Positions 33,077-46,095 of a stretch of 64,000 nt of DNA are shown one piece after another. Made by a program: the position numbers and the translations under genes. Each line of letters begins with the position of its first letter. The first letter of the stretch is position 1. The notes below the pieces were generated by a model that saw only the letters and a list, made by a program, of their open reading frames with translations, was not told the origin of the DNA and searched no databases. Origin of the DNA: Mercurialis annua (lineage: Eukaryota; Streptophyta; Magnoliopsida; Malpighiales; Euphorbiaceae); NCBI RefSeq assembly GCF_937616625.2, contig NC_065571.1, positions 22,332,201 to 22,396,200 of the forward strand, written 5' to 3'.

Positions 33077-34263
33077 GGTGGTGGAAGGCCTAGTAGAAAC
33101 CTCCTCCTACTCTATCGGCAGTCCGGGTTGCTGATTCTGGAGTCATAATAGAGCTGTTTTTCTGGTACGTCAGATGTCTTGGTTGCCGATTTCGGATGTC
33201 TGGGTTGTCGATGTCAGAGTAGTGGTAGGACCGTTTTCTGGTCCGTTGGCTGTCTGGGCATCAGATAGAGCAGTCAGTGGTACGGTTGCAAAACAAGGGG
33301 TTAGTGCATGATGCATGTCGCTGCATCCATAAGGGGTTAGTATGATGTGATGCATGATATGCAGATGCTATACAGAGGTTAGTTTTTAACACGTAGAACA
33401 TATCAAATTTGACACATAGAACAGTTTGATATCACAGAGACACGTTGTTCTTTCCAACATTATTTCTTCCACACACGCGTTCTGGGCGAGGTTTATTTTT
33501 AGATATTTTGGTATGGACCCTCGCGTTGCAATGCAAGAGTCGGCGTTCTTGCAAAAAGCTCTCTTCTAGCAATTTTAAAGCATATAGATGGCACTTGTCG
33601 ATGTAATGACTTTAATTCCTTTCTGGAAGGGGTTTGAAAACATGTAGGGTGGACGTGGATGTCCGTTTTGAAATCTGGAATTTGATTTAGCTTACGGCTG
33701 TATCTAGCGAAAGGAGTTTTCACTAGACTGGTTATTGGAGGTTTGATTAAGCGAAGGTGTATCACTTAATCGGATTTGTTTCTTTTAGGTCTGGCCTGAC
33801 AGGATGTTTTGAAAATCTAGTTTTGAAACTGGAAAATTCATTAGGCCGGACCTAGGACTAAGATTGAAATAGTAGTTTTTGAAACATTGGACTTAGAATC
33901 ATTACATTAACAGCATGCCTCAAATACAAACATTATGTTGGGTATTTTCCAAGAGGGTAGTGTCTAAGCTGGAATGCATGTGGACGGAGTCATAGGGTTT
34001 TGGTAGTAACCGGTTTAAGGCTCCCACAGACATATATAACTTTGATAGGTCTCCTCAATCACGAGTACAAACGACCGAGGTACTGGGCTGTGAGTAATAC
34101 TACTCTGAATAAGACGTTCTGACAATGGAATGTAGAGCCAGAGCGTGAGAGCGGCTATTAGTATCGGGGCTGGATAAGGACTTCTAGAAAGTAGATGAGA
34201 AGAGAAATTTCTAATGTAATGCAACAGGCGAATATGTCTGGAAATAAAGCTGTTGATCGATAA
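33077..34263. other. unassigned sequence before the solo LTR
   Basis: No supported gene. The start (33110-33260) has degenerate phrases such as CTGATTCTGGAGTC and GATTTCGGATGTCTGGG that may be remains of the array. The rest looks unique. With 36785-39296 it forms the pre-insertion sequence around the solo LTR. Confidence 0.4.
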
Positions 34264-35163
34264 GGCGCTGTCACGACCCAATTTATTGAGCCGAGACCGG
34301 CGCTAGGGAACGAGAGTGGTAGCTCCGGAACACGTAGCAAGCCTAAAACCACTATTAATTTTTCGCGAATTAAATATATTATTCTATATAAAACGTTTTC
34401 AGAAAATTCTTTTAAACATTTTCATTATACGTATCAACATATTTAAATTACTTTTCGAAAACCATCGCGAACCATTATTATAGACTAGGGTCTTACCGAG
34501 CGACACTTCTTGTCCAACTCTGCCCTGTCTCTAATTATATTCTAGACCAAGTCCACTCATGGCAATTGGTTAAGGAAATCAAACGGTTAAAATACGATCT
34601 TCATTAATAAATAGTTATATATGTATACTTTTATATCAAATCAGAGTTGCCCATTTAAATATACCGTTTGAATATAAATCTTATATCTCATACAGACATC
34701 TACCCACTAATGCAGCTCTACGAAGAAAACGTCCCTGACATACCCTTTTGCTATAGTAGACTTCCGAAACATGGAAAGGAAGTTCATTCCTCAAAATATT
34801 TTTACCTGAAAGAAAGACTATGAGGGGTCAGTATATGGGAATATACTGAGTGAGTTCATACATTTACTAATAAGTATTATTATAAATCATAAAACAATGC
34901 AATAACGTTCAAACCTCATGTAGCCAAGTATAGGATCCGATTGAAACCCTAATCCTCAAACATATTAATCATTCATCGTGCAACCCAATCATTGATATCA
35001 AGTTGTGAGTCCAACTCACTGGTGGCCCAGCCACTAGATACAGGGACTCCAGACTACACCGTAGCCGAGTGCTCACTCGTATCAAAATCATATACCCAGT
35101 CGTAAATTTCATAATCATCATCAGCTCCCAGCTGAGTCACATCAAAACTGGTGATCATGCAGT

Positions 35164-35181
35164 CCTATTGTCGCCCAATAG
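35164..35181 (-). other. conserved CCTATTG/CAATAGG hairpin, solo LTR
   Basis: Stem CCTATTG, loop TCGCC, stem CAATAG (last G lost in this copy). The same hairpin lies at 47261-47279, 51549-51567, 57377-57395 and 62964-62982. Confidence 0.75.
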
Positions 35182-35699
35182 TAGCACGTTTGATCGGATC
35201 AATACTAGTTTCAAATCAAGCATATGCAATTCATAAAAGAATTCGCATCGCAATCATGCAAAACAAACATAAAGCAATATAAAATATTTTCTTAAATAAA
35301 TACTTTAAAAGCAAATCGTATAAACTCACAGTGACCATTTATTCCAAAATACTCTAGTGCTCAGAAACGTCTAGCTTCCCAAGCTCCTGGTCCAGCGGCT
35401 TCTTGCCTCGCCGGATCTAAAACTATTTTAAAATAATTGACTCACGTCAGAATCCTATTCTAGGATTGACTCTAGACTCGAGACATGACACGTTAAATTC
35501 ATTAACTGTCGTGCTTTCCACGTCTATCCCGATAAACGGTTTCTAACTCGTTTACAGATCGAACATCATTTCTAAATCAATTCCCTTTTTAACCTCGTTA
35601 GGTTAACGTCTTAAATTAATCGATAATCTATTGATTTTTAAGTCTCGATACGCGAATATAAATGGAGTATCAAAACAGAATCACTGAGGTATCAAAGTC

Positions 35700-35866
35700 C
35701 GGGTGCGCGTTCGTGCATTGGGGTGCACGATCGTGCACGTCCTGTTGGTGCACGTTCGTGCACCTTGGTGCACGGTCGTGCACCACATATAGGTGCACGT
35801 TCGTGCACCATTGATTGTGCACGTTTGTGCACCTCGTGTGCACGATCGAGCACTTTCGTGCACAAT
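35700..35866 (-). repeat. short-hairpin array in the solo A-family LTR
   Basis: About eight units of the type GTGCACGTTCGTGCAC (GTGCAC stem, four-base loop), with loop variants GATC, GGTC, GTTT and partly mutated stems. It lies about 360-540 bp downstream of the minus-strand TATA box at 36231-36246, hence probably in the transcribed leader. Confidence 0.9.
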
Positions 35867-36230
35867 CCCCAGAATCGTTTTCCGGGGCGTTCCGACGTGC
35901 TATTAGCGTAAAAACGCTCCACACTCATCCAAAACGCTTAATTTATATTCAAAACGCTATAACTCAATCCTAAAACCATTAAAACGATTATATCGTTCCG
36001 TGGCCTAAAACTTTAACTCGGTATAACTTTAAATTTACTCATCCAAAGAAGAAAACGTCGAGCTTACCGTGATTCTCCATCGAAATACGATCATTTCGAG
36101 CTATAGAACGTCGGAAACGGACGAGAAACGGAGATCGAGCGGCGAACCGTACGAAACCAACGAAGGAGAATAAGAAATGAAGCTGATGATAAGTTTTTTG
36201 GTCGTTCTGGATCATTCTTCTATCTCCTTT

Positions 36231-36246
36231 CTTTATATATATATTT
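36231..36246 (-). promoter_or_regulatory. TATA box of the solo A-family LTR
   Basis: The minus strand reads AATATATATATAAAG. The same site recurs in the other A-family LTRs (52551-52564 and 58259-58271). Confidence 0.55.
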
Positions 36247-36784
36247 GGTTAAATTATTCCTTTAATCCTTCATTTCTTTAACTTAAACCAATTCTCTTTT
36301 AAACTTTCTAATTTAACCAAACGGTTAATTATTTACTTTACTCAGTTACGTACGTATTATTTATATCCAAATAAATAATACGATTCTAAAATTAATATTT
36401 TCCGTCAATAATCCCCTAATTACTATTCTCGAGACTCAATTGGCTAATTTACACTTTAGCCCTTACACTTTTCAAAATTTACAATTTAGTCCTAAACGCA
36501 TCCGCGTCCAAATTTTAAAAAGTCTCCGATTGACCCGAAACTTTTACCACAAATACCATAAAACATTTCGCGGACCTTGGCGAAATAATTATCACCTCGA
36601 TATTTATAATTTATTTTATATCAATTTTCTAAGCCTTTTTCCTTTAATCCCGCTAATCCGCTCAATAAAAATTACTTTAAATTCCCGTTATCATTAAATT
36701 AAATCCATCTTAACTTAATTTATCGGAATTCATGACACGTGGCACAATTTAATTATTCTAAAATATTTGGGGTATTACAGGCGC

Positions 36785-39296
36785 AAACCGTGCGGTTTGG
36801 GTCCATGGCAACCGTTTTTGAAAACAATTATGAAAATATTTTTATGTTTATGTTTTAAAAACAGTTGATTTTAACCCTCAGTGAAGTCGCCCCTGTGAGC
36901 GGAACGGGGTTCGGGGGCCGCTCGCCCAAGGCTTATGGCTGACTTCTCGAATTTGAAATGTTTTGAAAAATGGAGTCGCCACCTAGTTCAACTAGGACAT
37001 GCCTTTTAACCGACTAGATAGCCTTACTCGCGTACGGTAAGACTATCGTGCATCGGACCAAAGACTAGGGTTTGTGGACCTCCCCGAGACTCTTATCCTT
37101 GGCTTATCGATTACCGGCTTTATTTTCTAGACATATTTTTTTACATCTCATCTCAACAGTATATGCAGTTCACAGGATATGAAAGCTGTAAATAAACAAA
37201 TATGAAAGCTGTAAACACGTTTGACGCACATATTACTCAAGCTGGACTGGCATTTGAGGCAAGTAGCAGGTACTCCTAAGCATACATCTAACCTTAGAGG
37301 TTTCTAGCAAATAGCATTAGGTTGGCTGGTCTGGATATTTTATATGCATAAAGCCTAAAACCGGATGTATAGGTGTAATTAATTGATTTTACTAGGCGAG
37401 ACTTGAAAAACCTATACAACCATTACTAAATTTTCTTATTAATCCTACGATGTCTAAATGATGGGCTGTAATTGCATTAATGGGCCAATTTTAGGTGATT
37501 AGTCTGTTAGCCGGTATTATTGGATTTGTAATGCTTTTGGAAAAGCAGTAAACATTGCTGGCATGCTCAGGGGCAGTTGGATATACATACAAGGTTAGGA
37601 TACTTTTAAACCTTGTTGACTTTGAGTGCCTGGCACTCGCGCGGGCTTTAACCATCGGTCCAGTCAGAATGGGCTCTCGGTCAGATCACGAGAGTTGTGT
37701 GCCTCGTCGATCTGGTTCAAATGGTTTGATTCGGAGTCGATTCCGAGTTGGGGTTAGCCCGGAATTGGCTCTGGAAGTTGCTGATTAGCTGGGCCTTGGT
37801 CTCGTGGGCCCAGTTTATACACTATGTTAAATATCGGGACTTTTGAGTCCGTTTTACATCGTGTTTGACCCTTTGTATTACAGAATATTAAACTACATTG
37901 AATTATCTACGTCTAGGTTGAAACTGGGCCTGATTTAGAGTCCGCATTGGCCCGGAAACGCGTTTTGAATTTCGGATCGAAGTCTGGAGGATCTGGGAAG
38001 CGAATATGGGAGGCTGGGAACGAGGAGCATGGCGCTAATTCATAGTGTTGGCGCCGGCAGGATGGGGTGGCGGCGCCTCCGGTTTGTTGTGGCAGCGCCG
38101 CCGGTTGCAGCGGCAGCGGCGGTGGTTCGTCGACAGCAGTTTTGGGATTTGTGTTTTGCTTCATTCTCACTCGTTTGAACACTTTTTTTAATGAAAAAGT
38201 AGTCAAAACAGCATGAAATCGAACAAGGAATCCAACAAACACATAATTGGAGTGTTCAAAGCTCATCTAGGAAAACATTTATTTATTGGCAACAAGTACG
38301 TTTTTCAAATTTTCATAGCAAAACAAGCTAAAATCTCCTAGAAACATGCATTCTAAATGCTCTAGATTAACTGAGTTTATGTATTTGAGCTTAAACATGA
38401 TTAATAATAACAATTTAACATGTCTATCTTTGAATTTCATTATAATTATTGAAAGCATCGAATTAGTTAAATATAGCTATTTTAATGGAAAAAATAGCAA
38501 ATAATCTAAACATGCAATCTAAGCATTCAAATTCATCAATCATGAATATGACATAATAAAAATGATAAAAGAGGGTCCTCAGAAGTACCGTTCTGAGCCT
38601 TGGCTCGTTTGCTGGCGAAGTGGATGCGGAATCCAGCTTCGAATCTATGCAGGGCTTGCGTTCTTGGAGAATCAAAGCGTTCTTAGTGTTTCAGGACTGC
38701 AATTTGTGTGTGTGTGTGTGATGGCCGAATTTTGAAGTCTATTTTCAGGGTTTGTGTGCCACCTTTAGCTAGGCTGGCTTAATGCTGTATTTATGGGGAA
38801 TGGGTTACCTAAGATTAGATTAGAGTCTTCTAGGGTTTAAAATGTTAAGTGATAAGTCATGACGTGTTAAGACTAGCTTTAAACTCTATTTATTTAATTT
38901 TCCTTTTACTTTTCCGATTTTGACTTGGTAGCTAATTTAAAAGGTGATAAAAGTCTATTTTGGTGCCTAAAAGTGTCAAAAAGGCTACTAAAGTCCTATG
39001 GGTTTGGTCATGGTCAATTCCAGTCCGTAAAACTTGCAAATTGGCCCATAAACTTCTAAGATATGGCAATTAGTCCAATTTTTGGGCTTAGATTACAATT
39101 TCTTTGGATTTTTATGGGCTATTTACGCCAAATAACGTTTTAATCCTCCAAGTTTGCAAATGTGCACACACTACACCTGCTTAGATTCCAGCAAACAAAT
39201 CAAAGCTCGTCACCTGGACGGATTTCTCTGGAAATCATCATTGGACACTTCAGTTCCTTATGACTTTTTATCGGTATGAAAAATAGGTGTTTACAA
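36785..39296. other. unassigned sequence between solo LTR and satellite array
   Basis: No gene supported. It holds a phrase TGGAGTCGCCACCTAGTT (36971-36988), which I associate with plant LTR elements, and a GC-rich segment (38040-38130). A (TG)8 run lies at 38705-38720. It ends TAGGTGTTTACA at the array border. A decayed LTR is possible, but I could not find its ends. Confidence 0.35.
38705..38720. repeat. (TG)8 microsatellite
   Basis: Eight perfect TG units. Confidence 0.9.
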
Positions 39297-42200
39297 TTTG
39301 TTTCATAACATTTTAAACGTTTGGTTTAAATCGCCCAAAGGTGAAACGTTAGGATATGTTTCCTAAAGTTTTAAAGTTTGAATTTGTTTCCTAACGTTTT
39401 AAATGTTTGGCTTAAATCACTAAAAAGGAGAAACGTTTGGATTTGTTTCGTAACATTTTAAATGTTTGGATTTCTTTGTAACATATTAAACGTTTGGCTT
39501 AAATCGCTAAAGAGGTAAAACGTTAGGATTTGATTCATAACGTTTAAAACGTTTGGCTTAAATCGCTAAAAAGGTAAAATGTAGGGATTTGTTTCGTAAT
39601 TTTTTAAACGTTTGGTTTAAATCGCTAAAAAGGTGAAACGTTAGGATTTGTTTAGTAAAGTGTTAAAGTTTGAATTTATTTCGTAACGTTTCAAACATTT
39701 GGCTTAAATCGCTAAAACGGTGAAACATATGCATTTATTTCGCAACGTTTTAAACGTTTGGATTTGTTTCGTAACATTTTAAACGTTTGGATTTGTTTCG
39801 TAACGTTTTAAATGCCTTTAAATGATAATTTTTAAAGGTCATGATTAAAATGAAACTTCGTGTAAAGTTCGTGATTTTTTTAGGAATTAACCCAACAAAC
39901 AATGAATTCTATTATAACAATTTTTTTTAAAAGAAATACAAAAATATACCAAGTTGTGAAATGTTTGGATTTGTTACATAACATTTGTAAACGTTTGGCT
40001 TAAATCGCTAAAAAGGTTAAATGTTTGGTTTTGTTTCGTAACGTTTGAAACGTTTGAATTTGTTTCGTAACATTTGTAATCGCTTGGCTTAAATCGCTAA
40101 AATGGGGAAATGTTTTGATTGGTTTCGTAACGTTTGTAAACGTTTGGCTTAAATCCTAAAGAGGAGAAACGTTTGGATTTGTTTCGTAACGTTTGAAACG
40201 TTTGGTTTCGTAACGTTTTAAACGTTTGGCTTAAATGGCTAAAAAGGTGAAACGTTTGATTTAGTTTTGTAATGTTTGTAAACGTTTGGCTTAAATCGCT
40301 AAACAGGTTAAACGTTTGGATTTTTTTAGTAACATTTGAAACGTTTGGATTGGTTTCGTAACGTTTAAAACGTTTGGCTTAAATCACTAAAAAGGTGAAA
40401 CGTTTGGATTTATTTTGTAACGTTTGTAAATGTTTGGCTTAAATCGCTGAAAAGGTGAAATGTGTGGTATTGCTTCGTAACGTCTATAAATGTTTGACTT
40501 CAATCGCTAAAAAGGTGAAACATTTGGATTTGTTTCGTAATGTTTTAAATGTTTGGCTTAAATAGCTAAAAAGGTTAAACGTTTGGTTTAGTTTTGTAAT
40601 GTTTGTAAACGTTTGTCATAAATCGCTAAAAAGGTAAAACGTTTGGATTTGTTTTGTAACGTTTCAAACGTTTGGATTGATTTCGTAACGTTTAAATTGC
40701 TAAAAAGGTGAAACGTTTGGATTTGTTTAGTAACATTTTAAACGTTTAGATTGGTTTCGTAACATTATAAACGTTTTGGCTTAAATCGCTAAAAATGTGT
40801 TGAATTTGTTTCGTAACGTTTCTAAACGTTTGGCTTAAATTGCTAAAAAGGTAAAACGTTTGGATTTGTTTTGTAACGTTTCAAACGTTTGGATTGATTT
40901 CGTAACGTTTAAATTGCTAAAAAGGTGAAACGTTTGGATTTGTTTAGTAATGTTTTAAACGTTTAGATTGGTTTCGTAACATTATAAACGTTTTGGCTTA
41001 AATCGCTAAAAACGTTTGAATTTGTTTCGTAACGTTTCTAAACGTTTGGCTTAAATTGCTAAAAAGATGAACCGTCTGGATTTCTTTCATACCGTTTGTA
41101 AATGTTTGGCTTAAATCGCTAAAAAGGGGAAACGTTTAAATTTGTTCCATAACATTTTACACCTTTGGTTTAAATCGCTAAAGAGGTGAAACGTTTGGTT
41201 TTGTTTCGTAACGTTTGTAAATGTTTGGCTTAAATCGCCAAAAAGGTAAAACGTTTGGATTTGTTTCATAACAATTTAAACGTTTGGGTTGGTTTCGTTA
41301 CTTTTTAAATGTTTGGCTTAAATCCCTAAAAAGGGGAAACGTTTGGATTTGTTTCGTAACGTTTGTAAATGTTTGCCTTAAATCGCTAAAAAGGTGAAAC
41401 GTTTAGTTTTTTTTTGTGACGTTAATAAACGTTTGGCTTCAATCGCTAAAAAAGTGAAACATTTCGATTTGTTTCGTAACGTTTGTAAACATTTGGTTTA
41501 AATCGCTAAAAAGGTGAAACATTTGGATTTGTTTCGTAACGTTTGTAAACGTTTGGCTTAAATTGCTAAAAAGGTGAAATGTTTCATTTTGTTTCGAAAT
41601 GTTTGTAAACGTTTGGCTTCAATCCCTAAAAAGGTAAAACGTTTGGGTTTGTTTTGTAACGTTTTAAACGTTTGGATTGGTTTTGTAACATTTTAAACTT
41701 TTAGCTTAAATCGCTAAATATGTGTAACGTTTTAGCTTTTTAGCGATTTAAGCTAAACGTTTATAAACATTATGAAACAAGTCCAAACGTTTAAAACGTT
41801 ATGAAACAAAACCAAACGTTTCCCACTTTTGGCGATTTAAGCCTAGCGTTTGGATTTGTTTCGTAATGTTTGTAAACGTTTGGCTTAGATCGCTACAAAG
41901 GTCAAACGTTTCGCTTAAAAACGGAAACGTTTGGTTTTGTTTCGTAACGATTGTACACGTTCAGCTTTAATCGTTAAAAAGGTGAAACGTTTGGATTTGT
42001 TTCGTATCGTTTAAAACGTTTGGATTGGTTTTGTAACGTTTTAAATGTGATTTTCTTTTGTAACGTTTTAAACGTTTGGATTGGTTCCGTAACGTTTTAA
42101 ATGTTTGGCTTAAATCGCTAAAAAGGTGACGCGTTTGGATTTCTTTCGTAACAATTTAAACGTGTGGATGTTCGGCTTAAATTGATAAAAAGGGGAAACG

Positions 42201-45200
42201 TTTTGATTAGTTTCTTAGCGTTTGTAAATGTTTGGCTTAAATCGCTAAAAATGTGAAACGTTTGGATTGGTCTCGTAATGTTTGTAAACGTTTGGCTTAA
42301 ATTGCTAAAAAGGTGATACGTTTGTAAACAATCGCTAAAAATGTGAAATGTTTGGATTTGTTTCGTAACGTTAGTAAACGTTTAGCTTAAATCACTAATA
42401 AGGTGAAATGTTAGGATTTGCTTCGTAACGTTTTAAACGTTTGGATTAGTTTCGTAACGTTTTAAATGTTTTGATTTGTTTCGTAACGTTTTAAACGTTT
42501 GGATTTGCTTAGTAACATTTGCAAACGTTTCTCTTAATCGCTAAAAAGGTGAAACGTTTGGATTTGATTCGTAATGTTTTAAACGTTTGGCTTTAATCGC
42601 TAAAAAGGTTAAACGTTTGGATTGGTTTCATAATGTTTTTAAAGTTTGACTTAAATCGCTAAAAAGGTGAAATTTATGCTTTTGTTTCGTTATGTTTGTA
42701 AACGTTAGGCTTATATCGCTAAAAAGGTGAAACGTTTGGATTTGTTTCGTAACATTTGTAAATGTTAGGCTTAAATCGCTAAAAATGTGGAACGTTTGGA
42801 TTTGTTCCGTAATGTTTTTAAACGTTTGACATAAATCGCTACAAAAGGGAAATGTTTGGATTTGTTTCGTAAAGTTTGTAAACGTTTGACTTAAATCGCT
42901 AAAAAGGTGAAACTCTTGGATTGGTTTCATAACGTTTTAAACGTTTGAATTTGTTTCGTAACGTTTTAAACATGTAGATTTGTTTCACAATGTTAATCTT
43001 CTAGCTTAAATCGCTAAAAATGAGAAACATGCTAAAAAGGTGAAACGTTTGGATTTGTTTTCGTAACGTTTTAAACGTTTGGATTTGTTTCGTAATGTTT
43101 TAAACGTTTGGATTAAATCGCTAAAAAGATAAAACGTTTGGATTGGTTTTGTAACGTTTGTAAACGTTTGGCTTAAATCGCTAAAAAGGCAAAAGGTTTT
43201 GATTTGTTTCGTAACGTTTTAAAAGTTTAGCTTTAATCGCTAAACATGTGGAAAGTTTGGATTTGTTTCGCAACGTTTTAAACGTTTGACTTAAATCGCT
43301 AAAAATGTGAAATGTTTGGATTTGTTTCGTAACATTTTAAACGTTTGCATTGGTTTTGTAACGTTTGAGATTTTTTTCATAACGTTTTAAACGTGTGGAT
43401 TGGTTTGGTAACGTTTTAAACGTTTGGCTTAAATAGATAAAAAGGTGAAACGTTTGGGTTTGTTTCGCAACGTTTGTAAACGTTAGGCTTAAATCATTAA
43501 AAAGGGGAAATGTTTGGATTTTTTTAGTAACGTTTAAAACTTTTGGATTGGTTTCGTAATGTTTTAAACGTTTGGCTTAAAAGCGCTAAAAAGGTTAAAT
43601 GTTTGGATTTGTTTTGTAATGTTAGTAAATGTTTGGCTTAAATCGGTGAAAAGGTAAAATGTTTCATTTTGCTTCATAACGTCTGTTAACGTTTGGCTTC
43701 AATCGCTAAAAAGGTGAAACGTTTGGATTTGTTTCGTAACGTTTTATACATTTGGCATAAATCGATAAAAAGGTTAAATGTTTGGTTTTGTTTCATAACG
43801 TTTGTAAATGTTTGGCTTAAATCGCTAAGAAGGTGAAACGTTTGGATTTGTTTCGTAACGTATTAAACATTTGGATTGATTTCGTAACGTTTTAAACGTT
43901 TGGATTGATTTTGTTACGTCTTAAACGATTGGCTTAAATCGCTAAAAAGGTAAAACATTTGGATTTGTTTAGTAACATTTTAAACGTTTGGATAGGTTTT
44001 GTAACATTGTAAACGTTTGACTTAAATCGCTAAAAATGTGAAACGTTTGGATTTGTTTCGTAACATTTTAAACGTTTGGATTTATTTCGTAACATTTGTA
44101 AACGTTTTGCTTAAATTGCTAATAAGGTGAAACGTTTGGTTTTGTTTCGTAACGGTTGTAAACGTTTGGCTTCAATCGCTAAAAAGCTGAAACGTTTGGA
44201 TTTGTTTCATAACGTTTTAAACGTTTGGATTGGTTTCGTTATGTAATAAACGTTCGGATTTGTTTCGTAACATTTTAAACGTTTGGATTTGTTTCGTAAC
44301 ATTTTAAACGTTTGGATTTATTTCGTAACATTTGTAAACATTTTGCTTAAATTGCTAATAAGGTGAAACGTTTGGTTTTGTTTCGTAACATTTGTAAACG
44401 TTTGGCTTCAATCGCTAAAAAGGTGAAACGTTTGGATTTGTTTCATAACGTTTTAAACGTTTGGATTGGTTTCGTTACGTAATAAACATTTGGCTTAAAT
44501 CGCTAAAAAGGGGAAACGTGTGGATTTGTTTCGTAATATTTGTAAATGTTTGGCTTAAATCGCTAAACAGGAGAAAAGTTTGGATTTGTTTCGTGACATT
44601 TGTAAACGTTTGGCTTAAATCGCTAAAAAGGGGACACGTTTGGATTTGTAAACGTTTGGCTTAAATTTCTAAAAATGGGGAGCTTTTGGATTTTTTTTGT
44701 AACGTCTGTAAATGTTTGGCTTAAATAGCAAAAAAGGTGAAACGTTTCGTAACGTTTTAAACGTTTGGCTTTAATTGCTAAAAAGGTGAAACATTTCGAT
44801 TTTTTTCGTAACGTTTTAAACGTTTGTATTTATTTCATAATGTTTGTAAAGGTTTGGCTTAAATCGCTAAAAAGGTGAAATGTTTGGATTTGTTTCATAA
44901 TGTTTGTAAACGTTTGGCTTAAATCGCAAAAAATATGAAACGTTTGATTTTGTTTCGTAACGTTTGTAAACGTTAGGAAACAAAACCAAACAAAACTGAT
45001 CTAAACGTTTAAAAATTTACGAAACAAAACCAAACGTTTACAATCATTACGAAATAAATTCACACGTTTCACCTTTTTATCGATTGATGCCAAACGTATA
45101 CAAACGTTACGAAACAAAACCAAACGTTCACCTTTTTAAAAGTTTCACCTTTTTAATGTTTGGCGTAAATCGCCAAAAAAGTCCAAATGCTTACAAACGT

Positions 45201-46095
45201 TACAAAACAAATCCAAACATTTCACCTTTTTAGCAAATTAAGCAAAACGTTTACAAACGTTACAAAACAAATCCAAACGTTTCACTTTTTAGCGATTTAA
45301 GCCAAACGTTTACAAACGTTCCAAAACAAATCCAAATGTTTACAAACGTTTCACTTTTTTAGCGATTTAAGCTAAACATCTACAAACGTTACGAAATAAA
45401 TACAAACATTACGCCTTTTTAGCAATTTAAGCCAAGACTTTACAAACGTTACAAAACAAATTCAAATATTTTAAACGTTTGGATTGGTTTCGTAACGTTT
45501 TAAATGTTTGGCATAAATCGCTAAAAAGGTTAAACATTTGGATTTGTTTCGAAACGGTTTCGTAACGTTTTAAATGTTTGGCTTAAATCGCTCAAAAGGA
45601 GAAACGTGAAACGTTTGGATTTGTTTCATAACGTTTTTAACGTTTGGCTTAAATGGCTAAAAAAGGTGAAAGGTTTCGATTTGCTTTGTAATGTTTTAAA
45701 CGTTTGGATTTGTTTCGTAACCTTTAAACGGTTTGGCTTAAATCGCTAAAAAGGTGGAACATTTGGATTTGTTTCGTAACGTTTTAAATGTTTGGATTGG
45801 TTTCGTAATGTTTTAAATGTTTGCCTTTAATTGCTCAAAAGGTGAAACATTTGGATTTGTTTCGTATTGATAGTAAAAGTTTGGCTTAAATCGCTAAAAA
45901 GGTGAAACATTTGGATTTGTTTCGTAGCATTTATAAACGTTTGGCTTCAATCGTTAAAAAGGCGAAACGTTTTGGATTTGTTTTGTAACATTTGTAAACG
46001 TTTGGGTTAAATCGCTAATAAGGTTTGGATTTGTTTCGTAACGTTTTAAACGTTAGGATTTCTTTCGTAGCGTTTTAAACGTTTGGATTTATTTC
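39297..46095. repeat. satellite-like tandem array, ~60-bp unit, 6.8 kb
   Basis: The typical unit is two 30-bp halves: one starting GTTTGGATTTGTTTCGTAAC, one starting GTTTGGCTTAAATCGCTAAA. Both end in AAAC, so AAAC-GTTT forms a palindrome at each half-unit border. There are around 110 units, divergent (many with C-to-T and G-to-A changes) and with variable numbers of the first half. Blocks near 41730-41850 and 44985-45480 are inverted. About 110 bp at 39830-39950 do not belong to the unit. The right end is cut by the LTR of element B. Confidence 0.93.

Larger units (their letters stand above)
34269..36779 (-). mobile_element. solo LTR of the A family, 2.5 kb, TSD GGCGC
   Basis: On the minus strand it begins TGTAATACCCC and ends GGGTCGTGACA. 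The 5-bp duplication GGCGC lies at 34264-34268 and 36780-36784. It is homologous throughout to the LTRs of element A (50684-53096, 56495-58804) but has no PBS or PPT beside it, so recombination between two LTRs removed the rest. It carries the longest array of GTGCAC hairpins of the family (35700-35866). Confidence 0.93.

Noticed and set aside
35700..35866. CRISPR-like array
   Set aside because: Units are short palindromes without unique spacers, in a plant LTR.
35670..35928. Overlapping ORFs rich in C, T, R and A over the solo LTR hairpin array
   Set aside because: Open on both strands only because GTGCAC repeats lack stops; they lie inside an LTR.
37913..38266. 117-residue minus-strand ORF with a proline-rich middle
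   Set aside because: Follows a local GC-rich segment; no recognisable domain and no gene structure.
42628..42930. 100-residue minus-strand ORF in the satellite (also 44461-44664 plus)
   Set aside because: The peptide repeats with the 60-bp unit (60 is a multiple of 3), so it is a by-product of the array.
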